Below, in pieces: positions 16,095-22,528 of a stretch of 28,416 nt of DNA. The notes beneath the pieces are model-generated. The model worked only from the letters and a program-made list of their open reading frames with translations, did not search any database and was not told the origin of the DNA. The stretch covers positions 1 to 28,416 of the forward strand of contig CAYXZQ010000024.1 of NCBI GenBank assembly GCA_964469935.1, given 5' to 3'. Each line of letters opens with the position of its first letter. The stretch's first letter is position 1. The DNA is from CAYXZQ01 sp964469935. GTDB taxonomy: Archaea > Nanobdellota > Nanobdellia > Woesearchaeales > DSVV01. The position numbers and the translations under genes were made by a program.

Positions 16095-16269
16095 TGTGTT
16101 TATCATCATCTGGGTCAATATTGCGAACGGAGCCCAAGTTTGCTTTAGCAAACTTAAATTCGCATTCTGCGAATTTAGCAGGGACGTTTAGGACCCAGAC
16201 TGGAACCGATTTCCATGAATGATTTCGTAGAGAAATCGGCGTAGTGAGCTGACCATGATGATAAACACA
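16095..16269. other. Highly structured element with 15-base terminal inverted repeats
   Basis: TGTGTTTATCATCAT (16095-16109) and its exact reverse complement (16255-16269) bound a 175-base element. Inside, CTGGGTC (16110-16116) pairs with GACCCAG (16192-16198); within that arm AACG...CCC (16126-16135) pairs with GGG...CGTT (16181-16188), enclosing two back-to-back hairpins, 8 bp (16136-16155, loop TTTA) and 9 bp (16156-16176, loop TTC). A further 8-bp stem joins CCGATTTC (16206-16213) to GAAATCGG (16232-16239). The whole folds into a branched structure with nearly all Watson-Crick pairs. It could be a structured RNA, a small non-autonomous mobile element or a DNA regulatory/replication structure. 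A 112-codon frame crosses it on the minus strand but is explained by the palindromes. No target-site duplication was seen. Confidence 0.6.
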
Positions 16270-16450
16270 AATGTATTTCCAGTATCCAGGTACCAGCATG
16301 CGAGCCCCGGGCAGAGCAAAAACCCGTGATTCACCCAGGCTATAACATTTTTTATCACACATCACCTCTACAGTATATCTTTTCGTATACCAGAAATGCA
16401 AAGGTTTTTATATGATGAAAAGGAAAGCTGTATTAGGGTAACCGGGGGGT
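16270..16450. other. Non-coding stretch with promoter for the 16451 gene
   Basis: This completes the 464-base gap between groES and the HEPN-like gene. GCAAAGG plus TTTTTATA (16399-16412) is a BRE-TATA pair for the plus strand. The string GGGGGG (16444-16449) follows. On the minus strand GAGGTGATG occurs near 16362-16370, but the frame behind it runs through the structured element and is not convincing. No RNA gene was recognised. Confidence 0.45.
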
Positions 16451-17209
16451 GTGGTTTTAGAATCAGGCTTTTTCTTTTTTACCATGATGAAAAAAAAATT
16501 CATTGACGAGCTGGAGAATCTCAGCCAGCTCATAAGGAACCGGCCGAAGCAGGAAGATGATGCCAGAAAAAGGCCCTATGATTTCTCTGTGCAGAGGAGC
16601 GGTCTCTACAAAAAAGATATCGAGTCGTCTGTCCGGCGGATAAGGGACCAGGCTTTCGGCCTTGCAGCCCTCTACAGGGATGACACGGCGAACAAGGAAG
16701 CGATACTCGGGATACTGGCCCTTGTCGACAGGGATCTCGCCTCTGACCCTGCAGTGCTAAAACAGCTGAGCGCCCTTGCGCGTTCCCTCAGGGAAAAGCC
16801 CAGGCCGGGCGGGCTTTCAATCGCCATTCCCAAAAACATCCCTGCCGAGATAAGGCCGGATGTCTCATCCGACCTGAGGGAGCTTGAGAAGGCCTACAAT
16901 TCAGGCTGCTTCAGGGCATCCGCAATCCTCTGCGGCAGGGTGCTTGAGACATGCCTGCACAGGAAATATTATGAAGCGACAGGAAAGGACATCCTGGAGA
17001 AGAACCCAGGGATAGGCCTGGGCAAGCTTATCGCGAAGCTTTCAGAGAAGGACGTGAGATTCGACCCCGGGCTTACGCAGCAGATTCATCTTATCAACCA
17101 GGTAAGGATAAGCTCTGTGCACGTGAAGAGGGAGAGCTTCTACCCCTCGGCGCAGCAGTCCTATGCCATGATACTCTACACTGCCGATATCATCGGCAAG
17201 ATGTTCTAG
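16451..17209 (+). CDS. HEPN-like (DUF4145-type) domain protein
   Basis: In the 252-residue reading, residues 1-115 are charged and helical, followed by a Pro/Gly linker. From about 135 a helical domain resembles DUF4145/HEPN: 'ELEKAYNSGCFRASAILCGRVLETCLHRKYYEATG', 'GLGKLIAKL', then 'QVRISSVHVKRE'. The last phrase holds Arg219-x4-His224, the R-x4-6-H pattern that in many HEPN proteins is the RNase site. Proteins of this group occur in toxin-antitoxin and phage-defence loci but also elsewhere. The start is uncertain: GTG 16451 directly follows six G, while ATG 16484 or 16487 gives a more natural start (MMKKKFIDEL) but has no ribosome site. The 3' end overlaps the convergent gene by 4 bases. Confidence 0.72.
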   Translation: MVLESGFFFFTMMKKKFIDELENLSQLIRNRPKQEDDARKRPYDFSVQRSGLYKKDIESSVRRIRDQAFGLAALYRDDTANKEAILGILALVDRDLASDPAVLKQLSALARSLREKPRPGGLSIAIPKNIPAEIRPDVSSDLRELEKAYNSGCFRASAILCGRVLETCLHRKYYEATGKDILEKNPGIGLGKLIAKLSEKDVRFDPGLTQQIHLINQVRISSVHVKRESFYPSAQQSYAMILYTADIIGKMF

Positions 17210-17994
17210 GCATGAATAAAACTTATGTCTTCGCCGTCCACTGAATCAAGCCTGTCGACCAGCCCCTGGATGATGATCCTCTGCAGGCATGAGCTCCCTT
17301 TTCCGTTCGCATGCTCGCAGTATATGAGAGGGAGGCCTGTTATCATCAACCCCTGCAGGGTCAGGTTCTGGACAAGGTCGTCAAGGTCATGCTGGTACTT
17401 CTGTACATTGCCGGGCCTTATCATATAATCGTAGTTAAGGCCTCCGTCGCCCTCTGATATCCTCGGCCCTTCCACCACGTGCTCCCTCACCTCTATGAAT
17501 CTCTCCTTTTTCTCTGCGACATAAAGCTCTTTTATCTCGGCCTGATTGGTGAGCAGTTCGCTTATCGGGCATTTGACATTCAGCCTTTCAGAGAGCAGGC
17601 CGCTTCTGCTGTCATATTCGATCCAGTACTTCTCGGGATTGGTCCTTTTCTTTAGCCTTTCGTTAAAATCCTCCTCCCTCATCAGGTTCCATATCCTTAA
17701 CGGCTGGCCCAAAAGAGACAGGTTGTAATCGATCAAATTATAGAACTGGCCCTGATGATACGGCCTGATCGTATATACTGCTTCGCCAGAGCTGGTCTTT
17801 GTGCCATATGCAAAGAATTTTTCAAAAACCAGGAGGCTGTTGCACATGATGGCATCCTCCTCCACATAGCAAGATGCAGCCTGCATGAAATCCGTGCTCT
17901 CTGCAAGTTTGACCAGGCTCTTGTCAATCCTGGTCCTGTCCTCCAGGTAAACAAGAATCCGGTCCTCTATCTTCAGCATCACTCTATCGCTCAT
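17206..17994 (-). CDS. Hypothetical protein, 262 aa
   Basis: I do not recognise this protein. It appears soluble and mixed alpha/beta, with scattered Cys (one pair, CEHANGKGSSC, near the C-terminus that could bind metal together with the His), many aromatic residues and no signal peptide. ATG 17994 is preferred because a minus-strand TATA box, GATTTATTAAAA (18016-18027), sits 22-33 bases upstream and inside the longer frame that starts at 18048. It converges on the HEPN-like gene with a 4-base overlap and lies downstream of another small minus-strand gene. Shared function with the HEPN-like protein is possible but opposite orientation argues against simple co-expression. Confidence 0.66.
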   Translation of the reverse strand: MSDRVMLKIEDRILVYLEDRTRIDKSLVKLAESTDFMQAASCYVEEDAIMCNSLLVFEKFFAYGTKTSSGEAVYTIRPYHQGQFYNLIDYNLSLLGQPLRIWNLMREEDFNERLKKRTNPEKYWIEYDSRSGLLSERLNVKCPISELLTNQAEIKELYVAEKKERFIEVREHVVEGPRISEGDGGLNYDYMIRPGNVQKYQHDLDDLVQNLTLQGLMITGLPLIYCEHANGKGSSCLQRIIIQGLVDRLDSVDGEDISFIHA

Positions 17995-18060
17995 GAGAAT
18001 CCGGTTGAGAATACATTTTAATAAATCTTTTGGTTGTAACTCCTGCATGATAAGAAATCG

Positions 18061-18282
18061 TCAGGGAAACCTTCCTGCCCACCTGTAGCTGTAGCCGCTA
18101 AGTGTCCTCTTCCTCTCGATGAGGCCTTTTTTAACAAGGTCGTTGAAGACCTTTGTCCAGAGCCGGTCCTTCTGGTTGATTGATTTTTGAGGGACCCACC
18201 TGTCCCTGTAGCTGTACCGGAACATATGCATGATCGCATGAGCCGTCTGCACCTCTTCTGTAGTGTCAGGGTCCTTCATCAT
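18061..18282 (-). CDS. Small winged-helix-like protein, 73 aa
   Basis: Function not recognised. The C-terminal half ('RLWTKVFNDLVKKGLIERKRTLSGYSYRW') has the helix, helix, beta-wing feel of a small winged-helix DNA-binding or protein-binding domain. The N-half has several His and Met. I chose ATG 18282 (MMKDPDTTEE) because the TATA box at 18309-18316 is 27-34 bases upstream; the frame extends to 18309, but that start would lie inside the TATA box. It is divergent from the tiny membrane gene at 18340 and shares the same TATA palindrome. Confidence 0.6.
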   Translation of the reverse strand: MMKDPDTTEEVQTAHAIMHMFRYSYRDRWVPQKSINQKDRLWTKVFNDLVKKGLIERKRTLSGYSYRWAGRFP

Positions 18283-18308
18283 CGAAAACCCCAGGCTGCA
18301 TCGGAACA

Positions 18309-18316
18309 TATTAATA
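18309..18316. promoter_or_regulatory. Palindromic TATA box serving two divergent genes
   Basis: TATTAATA is its own reverse complement. Its centre lies 27.5 bases from the plus-strand ATG at 18340 and 30.5 bases from the minus-strand ATG at 18282, so one box could start two leaderless messages in opposite directions. No second TATA-like string occurs between the genes. Confidence 0.55.
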
Positions 18317-18339
18317 AGGCAGAAGATTCCTCAAAATGC

Positions 18340-18495
18340 ATGAAGAAGATGCTGCTCTCGATATTCCTTGCCGTCATTCTCATCGCAAACCTTGTCCTCC
18401 TGGCATTCGGAAGGAACAATATATGGGTATTCTGGGGCGTCGTAATCATCAGCGCAATCGTCGCCTACTGGGTCCTGCCGAAGATGAAGGGCTGA
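18340..18495 (+). CDS. Tiny two-helix membrane protein, 51 aa
   Basis: The protein is a pair of hydrophobic helices (about residues 4-23 and 28-47) joined by a short polar turn (GRNN), with Lys at both ends. Function unknown. It is part of a longer open frame from 18187, but the TATA box 24-31 bases ahead of ATG 18340 and the typical Met-Lys-Lys start make the short form much more likely. Its stop lies 1 base from the stop of the convergent regulator gene. Confidence 0.65.
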   Translation: MKKMLLSIFLAVILIANLVLLAFGRNNIWVFWGVVIISAIVAYWVLPKMKG

Positions 18496-18496
18496 A

Positions 18497-19039
18497 TTAC
18501 CTGAAGGCCTTTGTGATCAGGTCTGATTTCGTGATGTGCCCTTTGAGCCTCCCTTTCTCGCTGACAAGGACAATCGGGTATTCCCTGAGCAGGTTCGTCA
18601 CGAGGTTCAGTGATGCCTCCCTGGTGATTATCGGCGGGCAGTCCTTCATGATGTCCCTGACCCTTGCCTCCTGTCCTGTCTCATGGACCAGGGCTTCGAG
18701 GATTATCGCCTCGGATACCATCCCTGCGGCCTTCCGTTCCTCGACGACGGGCATCTGGGATATGTCGTACCTTTTCATCTTGTCTATGGCCTTCTTTATG
18801 CTATCGTCCGGCCTGACCGATATAGTGTTCTTGTTCATCACGTCCCCTGCCTTTACCCTGTCGTTTCCCAGGCTTTCCAGGATGTCTATTATCTGCTTCG
18901 CTTTGGAGAAAGAAGGGTCGATCTTGCGCGCCTCGATCTTTGCGATGAGGGACTGCGAGACATCGGCCTTTTTTGCAAGCTCCTTCTGGGTAAGGCCGAG
19001 GCTCCTTCTCAGTTTCCCTATGTCCTCAAGCTCAACCAT
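18497..19039 (-). CDS. Transcription regulator: XRE-type HTH plus two CBS domains
   Basis: The 180-residue protein starts with a Cro/cI-type helix-turn-helix (about residues 5-58: 'LTQKELAKKADVSQSLIAKIEARKIDPSFSKAKQI'). Two CBS motifs follow, about 65-118 ('VMNKNTISVRPDDSIKKAIDKM', 'MPVVEE', 'GMVSEAIIL') and about 125-180 ('IMKDCPPIITREASL', 'LKGHITKSDLI'). CBS pairs bind adenosyl ligands such as AMP, ATP or SAM, so the protein probably couples DNA binding to energy or SAM level. This domain order is a common archaeal regulator type. Minus-strand TATA box at about 19063-19072 gives a leaderless start. Target genes cannot be told from the sequence. Confidence 0.92.
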   Translation of the reverse strand: MVELEDIGKLRRSLGLTQKELAKKADVSQSLIAKIEARKIDPSFSKAKQIIDILESLGNDRVKAGDVMNKNTISVRPDDSIKKAIDKMKRYDISQMPVVEERKAAGMVSEAIILEALVHETGQEARVRDIMKDCPPIITREASLNLVTNLLREYPIVLVSEKGRLKGHITKSDLITKAFR

Positions 19040-19062
19040 GGGAGGCAGGGTATCGCCGGTCG

Positions 19063-19072
19063 TATTTATAAT
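19063..19072 (-). promoter_or_regulatory. TATA box for the HTH-CBS regulator
   Basis: The minus strand reads AATTATAAAT, 24-33 bases before the ATG at 19039. Confidence 0.55.
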
Positions 19073-19117
19073 TTAGGATTTGACCCAGCTGAAAAGGGCC
19101 ATGGCCCAACAAAAAGA

Positions 19118-19125
19118 TTAAAATA
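19118..19125 (+). promoter_or_regulatory. TATA box for the kinase gene
   Basis: ATTAAAAT preceded by AAAAAG lies 23-30 bases before the ATG at 19148 and would give a leaderless message. Confidence 0.5.
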
Positions 19126-19147
19126 TGAGATGTGATTCTGAAAAATC

Positions 19148-19723
19148 ATGAAGATAGTGATATCAGGCAGCCCGGCATCAGGCAAGAGCTCGGTCGGGAA
19201 GCTGCTTGCAAAACGGCTCGGTATGAGGCATTACTCCATGGGAGACCTCCAGAGGGAGATAGCAAAAGAGAAGAACCTCGACATCGTGGAGCTCGGCAGG
19301 CTCGAGAGCAGGGACGACAGTCTCGACAGGATGGTCGACGAGAGGCAGGAGAGGATCGGCGCAGAAGAGGACGGCTTTGTCATCGACTCGTGGCTGGGCG
19401 CGAAGTTCATCCCGGACGCCCTCAGGATATTCATCGATGCCGACGTCGATGTCCGCGCGAAGAGGAGGCTTGCCCACAAGAGGGCTGAGGAGACCTATGA
19501 CGACCTCGATTCCGTCAGGGAGAACATGCAGAGGAGGGAGAGGCTCAACAGGGACAGGTGGATTAGATACTATGATTTCGACTATGCAGACAAGAAAAAT
19601 TACGACCTGGTGCTCGACTCATCGCATATAGGCATAGAAGAGGTCGTTGACAGGATAGAGGAGTTCATAAAAACAGAAGCTTTAAAAACAAGAGAGGATT
19701 CCGAAGCACAGGCTGCTTCTTAG
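19148..19723 (+). CDS. Archaeal-type (d)CMP kinase-like P-loop kinase
   Basis: The 191-residue protein begins with a Walker A loop, GSPASGKSS, at residues 7-15, then 'LAKRLGMRHYSMGDLQREIA' (the nucleotide-binding segment of archaeal cytidylate kinases), a charged lid region ('RLAHKRAEETYDDLDSVRENMQRRERLNRDRW') and 'YYDFDYADKKNYDLVLDSS', a phrase typical of archaeal Cmk. It would phosphorylate CMP/dCMP with ATP. Other small archaeal nucleotide kinases share the fold, so the exact base is less sure. It leads a same-strand run of FKBP, ftsZ, secE and spt5, each of the next two with its own start signals. Confidence 0.85.
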   Translation: MKIVISGSPASGKSSVGKLLAKRLGMRHYSMGDLQREIAKEKNLDIVELGRLESRDDSLDRMVDERQERIGAEEDGFVIDSWLGAKFIPDALRIFIDADVDVRAKRRLAHKRAEETYDDLDSVRENMQRRERLNRDRWIRYYDFDYADKKNYDLVLDSSHIGIEEVVDRIEEFIKTEALKTREDSEAQAAS

Positions 19724-19750
19724 GTCATATCGGGAAGTAGAGATTGGTGG

Positions 19751-20437
19751 ATGAGATTGGCAGAAAAAAAACACGTGATAAAAAAGCTTGATTTCATAGA
19801 ACTAGAATACACGGGCTCGACCAAGGATGACGACGTCATCTTCGACACCACTGATGAGAAGACCGCAAGGGACAACGACCTCCATAACCCTGACATGAGG
19901 TACGGGCCTCTGGTAATATGCGTCGGGGAGGGGCAGGTCATAAAGGGGCTTGACGACCAGCTTGCAGGAAAGGAAGTGGGCAGGGAATACACAATAGAGG
20001 TCAGGCCAGAGGATGCCTTCGGCAGGAAGGACGCAAAGAACTTCCACCTGGTGAGCACTTCCAAGTTCAGGAAGCAGAACATAAGCCCGGTCCCAGGCAT
20101 GCAGGTCACAGTCGACGACATGGTAGGCACCGTGAAGACCGTGACTGGCGGGAGGACCCTCATTGATTTCAACCACCCACTGGCATCAAAAGACATAGTC
20201 TATAAGGTGAAGATAGGCTCACTCGTGACAGACGATGAGAAGAAGGCAAAAAGCTTCCTCTCGCTGATGTTCGGCGAGAAGAATACGGATGCCGAGCTCA
20301 AGGAAGGAGTCCTGACAGTCAGGTCGTCTGTGGAATTCCCGGATGACGTGAAGGCGGCTCTCGAAGAGAAGATCAAGAAGGCGATACCCGCTGTCAAGAA
20401 GATCTCATTCGAGAAATCAGTTACGAGCCAGGCATAA
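19751..20437 (+). CDS. FKBP-type peptidyl-prolyl isomerase, SlyD-like
   Basis: The protein catalyses cis-trans isomerisation of proline bonds and acts as a folding helper in the cytoplasm. Residues about 12-50 and 120-160 form the split FKBP barrel ('VCVGEGQVIKGLDDQLAGKEVGREY' lies in its core) with the insert-in-flap domain between ('DAFGRKDAKNFHLVS' to 'GRTLIDFNHPLASKDIVYKV', the SlyD-type end). Residues ~160-228 add an archaeal C-terminal domain. ATG 19751 directly follows GGTGG; the TTG at 19757 (MAEKKHVIKK) has better spacing from that ribosome site and may be the real start. It begins 27 bases after the kinase stop. Confidence 0.93.
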   Translation: MRLAEKKHVIKKLDFIELEYTGSTKDDDVIFDTTDEKTARDNDLHNPDMRYGPLVICVGEGQVIKGLDDQLAGKEVGREYTIEVRPEDAFGRKDAKNFHLVSTSKFRKQNISPVPGMQVTVDDMVGTVKTVTGGRTLIDFNHPLASKDIVYKVKIGSLVTDDEKKAKSFLSLMFGEKNTDAELKEGVLTVRSSVEFPDDVKAALEEKIKKAIPAVKKISFEKSVTSQA

Positions 20438-20454
20438 CAAAAAATTCCGACAGA

Positions 20455-20464
20455 TTTAAATATA
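20455..20464 (+). promoter_or_regulatory. TATA box for ftsZ
   Basis: TTTAAATATA lies 50-59 bases before the ftsZ ATG. The leader of about 30 bases contains the ribosome site AGGGTGGGT (20499-20507). Confidence 0.6.
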
Positions 20465-20513
20465 AGTAATGACCTTGAATGATTAATCGTTTCATGCAAG
20501 GGTGGGTAAAAAA

Positions 20514-21794
20514 ATGGATGAGTTTATCAAGACGAATGATGAATCTTCAGACTCTGAGGAAGATTCAGAGAACGTGTTCAGGTCAGAGGAGCCGAGCTAC
20601 GAGGATATAGACAGGATCGAGAGGAGAGAGGAACCCCAGAAGACCGTCACAGAAGAGGTCAGACAGGAACCGAAGATGGAAGAGAAGCCACAAAAAAGGA
20701 TGGACATACCGGAAGAGCCTCCGGAGATAACAGCCCAGGCGAGCAAGCACGCCCTGGACAACGAACTTGAGGAGATACTCTCAAAGCAGAAGGCGACAAT
20801 CAAGGTCATCGGATGCGGAGGAGCAGGTAACAACACCGTGAACAGGATATCCGAAGTCGGTGTCGCAGGAGCGGAAGTTATAGCACTGAACACGGATGCC
20901 CAGGACCTGCTGTATACGACTGCTGACAAGAAGATTCTCATTGGAAGGGACATGACCCACGGCCTAGGAGCGGGCTCCATCCCGAAGATAGGGGAAGAAT
21001 CCGCACGTGAGAGCGAGCATGAGATAAAGGAGTCCCTGCTCGGCGCTGACATGGTATTCATCACATGCGGCCTCGGCGGAGGAACCGGCACTGGAAGCGC
21101 GCCGATTATAGCAGAGGTCGCCAAGAAGGTAGGGGCCCTGACGGTTGCCATTGTCACAATACCATTCACCATGGAAGGCCAGAGAAGGTATGAAAACGCG
21201 ATCGTCGGGCTCGAGAAGCTCGAGAGCATCGTAGACACTTTGATTGTCATCCCGAATGACAAGCTCCTTGAGCTGGCGCCAGACCTTCCCATGCACACGG
21301 CATTCAAGGTGGCTGACGAGATACTCACGAATGCTGTGAAGGGCATAGCCGAGCTTGTCACGAAGGCAGGGCTCGTCAATCTCGATTTTGCAGACATCCG
21401 GGCTGTCATGGGAAAAGGCGGCGTTGCCCTCATAGGCGTGGGCGAGTCAGACACGGACAACCGGGCGACAGAGGCAGTGGAGAAGGCAATCCAGAACCCG
21501 CTCCTTGACGCGGACATAAGCGGCGCCAACGGCGCGCTCATAAACGTCATCGGTGGCTCTGACATGACCCTCGACGAGGCAAGGAAGGTCGTCGAGACTG
21601 TGTCGAACAGGCTGGACGAGGATGCAAGGGTCATATGGGGCGCGCAGATATCAGAAGACATGTCAAAGACGATAAGGGCGATGCTAATCGTAACAGGGGT
21701 CAAGTCCCCGCAGATATTCGGAAAGACCAGGACGAAGTCAACAAGCACCAAGGAGGAGATCCAGAGCGACCTGGGGATAGAGTTCGTAGATTAA
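20514..21794 (+). CDS. ftsZ: Cell division GTPase FtsZ with long acidic N-terminal extension
   Basis: FtsZ polymerises into the cytokinetic ring. The 426-residue protein has the tubulin/FtsZ GTP signature GGGTGTG at 188-194, 'IKVIGCGGAGNNTVNRI' at about 96, and the T7 catalytic loop 'NLDFADIRAVM' near 287-297. The C-terminus ends in a short basic linker and the peptide 'DLGIEFVD', likely the SepF-binding tail. The N-terminal ~90 residues before the core are acidic and low-complexity, far longer than the short extension usual for archaeal FtsZ1. ATG 20514 follows AGGGTGGGT by 6 bases; a GTG at 20502 lies within that site. secE starts 1 base after the stop, so ftsZ-secE-spt5 form an operon, a linkage known in archaea. 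Confidence 0.97.
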   Translation: MDEFIKTNDESSDSEEDSENVFRSEEPSYEDIDRIERREEPQKTVTEEVRQEPKMEEKPQKRMDIPEEPPEITAQASKHALDNELEEILSKQKATIKVIGCGGAGNNTVNRISEVGVAGAEVIALNTDAQDLLYTTADKKILIGRDMTHGLGAGSIPKIGEESARESEHEIKESLLGADMVFITCGLGGGTGTGSAPIIAEVAKKVGALTVAIVTIPFTMEGQRRYENAIVGLEKLESIVDTLIVIPNDKLLELAPDLPMHTAFKVADEILTNAVKGIAELVTKAGLVNLDFADIRAVMGKGGVALIGVGESDTDNRATEAVEKAIQNPLLDADISGANGALINVIGGSDMTLDEARKVVETVSNRLDEDARVIWGAQISEDMSKTIRAMLIVTGVKSPQIFGKTRTKSTSTKEEIQSDLGIEFVD

Positions 21795-21795
21795 G

Positions 21796-21960
21796 ATGAA
21801 CATCAGGAAGACATGGAATGAATGGATGAGGGTTCTGAGGATAACCAAGAAGCCTGACGGAGTGGAATTCAAGACCATAGTCAAGGTCTCTGGTCTCGGC
21901 ATGGCGATAATAGGGGTAATAGGTTTCATAATAAGGATGCTTAGAGAGATTCTGAGGTAA
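21796..21960 (+). CDS. secE: Preprotein translocase subunit SecE (Sec61 gamma)
   Basis: This 54-residue protein is the small clamp subunit of the SecYE translocon. It has the family plan: an amphipathic helix at residues ~5-18 ('WNEWMRVLRITKKP'), the conserved 'KKPDGVEFKTIVKVSGLG' junction, and one membrane helix (about 33-47) with a basic end. It starts 1 base after the ftsZ stop codon and ends 2 bases before spt5, so it is translationally coupled to both. Short length and the fixed archaeal order secE-spt5 support the call. Confidence 0.92.
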   Translation: MNIRKTWNEWMRVLRITKKPDGVEFKTIVKVSGLGMAIIGVIGFIIRMLREILR

Positions 21961-21962
21961 GG

Positions 21963-22454
21963 ATGGAAGAAGGAGAAGAAAAAAACAGCCACATATTCGC
22001 ATTGAGGACGACTGCAAACAGGGAGGACCAGGTGATGGACTTCATCACTTCCAATGTGACGAAGAAGGGCATAGAGGTCTACAGCGTGATAAGGCCCCAC
22101 GGCATGCGAAGCTACATCTTCATCGAGGCATCGAAGAGGAGCGAGGCCGAGGCAGCTGCTTTCAACGTCCCGTATGCAAGGGGAATACTCAAGAATGAAG
22201 TGGCTTATCAGGAGATAGAGCACATGCTTGAGCAGGTCAAGAGGGAAGTGAACATCAGGAAGAACGACATCGCAGAGATAATAAGCGGACCGTTCAAGCG
22301 CGAGAAATGCAAGGTCACAAGGATCGACAAGTCGAAAGAGGAGGTCATTGTCGAGCTTCTCGAGGCAGCAGTCCCTATACCGATAACGCTCAAGTTCGAT
22401 TCCATCAAGGTCATAAGGAGGGATTCTGACGATGGCCCTGAGGAAGACGATTAG
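21963..22454 (+). CDS. spt5: Transcription elongation factor Spt5 (NusG family)
   Basis: Spt5 clamps over RNA polymerase and raises processivity. The 163-residue protein has an NGN domain (about residues 10-92: 'IFALRTTANREDQVMDFI', 'GMRSYIFIEA', 'VPYARGIL') and a KOW domain (about 100-150: 'GDIAEIISGPFKREKCKVTRID' type sequence with 'NDIAEIISGPFKREKC'). The acidic tail 'DDGPEEDD' is an extension. The ATG at 21963 overlaps the ribosome site GAGGTAAGG that spans the secE stop. Followed by a T-rich stretch (22467-22475) and then a new promoter for L11. Confidence 0.95.
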   Translation: MEEGEEKNSHIFALRTTANREDQVMDFITSNVTKKGIEVYSVIRPHGMRSYIFIEASKRSEAEAAAFNVPYARGILKNEVAYQEIEHMLEQVKREVNIRKNDIAEIISGPFKREKCKVTRIDKSKEEVIVELLEAAVPIPITLKFDSIKVIRRDSDDGPEEDD

Positions 22455-22490
22455 CTGACGCTGCGATTCTTTTTTATTCTGGACTTCCGT

Positions 22491-22502
22491 TATATTTATA
22501 AA
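22491..22502 (+). promoter_or_regulatory. TATA box for L11
   Basis: TATATTTATAAA lies 27-38 bases before the ATG at 22529. It follows a run of seven T (22469-22475) that may end the ftsZ-secE-spt5 message. Confidence 0.6.
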
Positions 22503-22528
22503 GGATTGTCAAATCCATAGGTGCAATC

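Noticed and set aside
16063..16401. 112-codon minus-strand open frame across the structured element
   Set aside because: Its residues simply translate the palindromic hairpins (the KFAECEF and KFAKANL strings are hairpin arms). No family resemblance; the structure is the simpler explanation.
20597..21751. 384-codon open frame antisense to ftsZ
   Set aside because: Ser/Ala/Pro-rich shadow of a high-G+C third-position gene; ftsZ on the other strand is certain. The same holds for long frames opposite groEL (15099-16034) and L11 (22474-23250).
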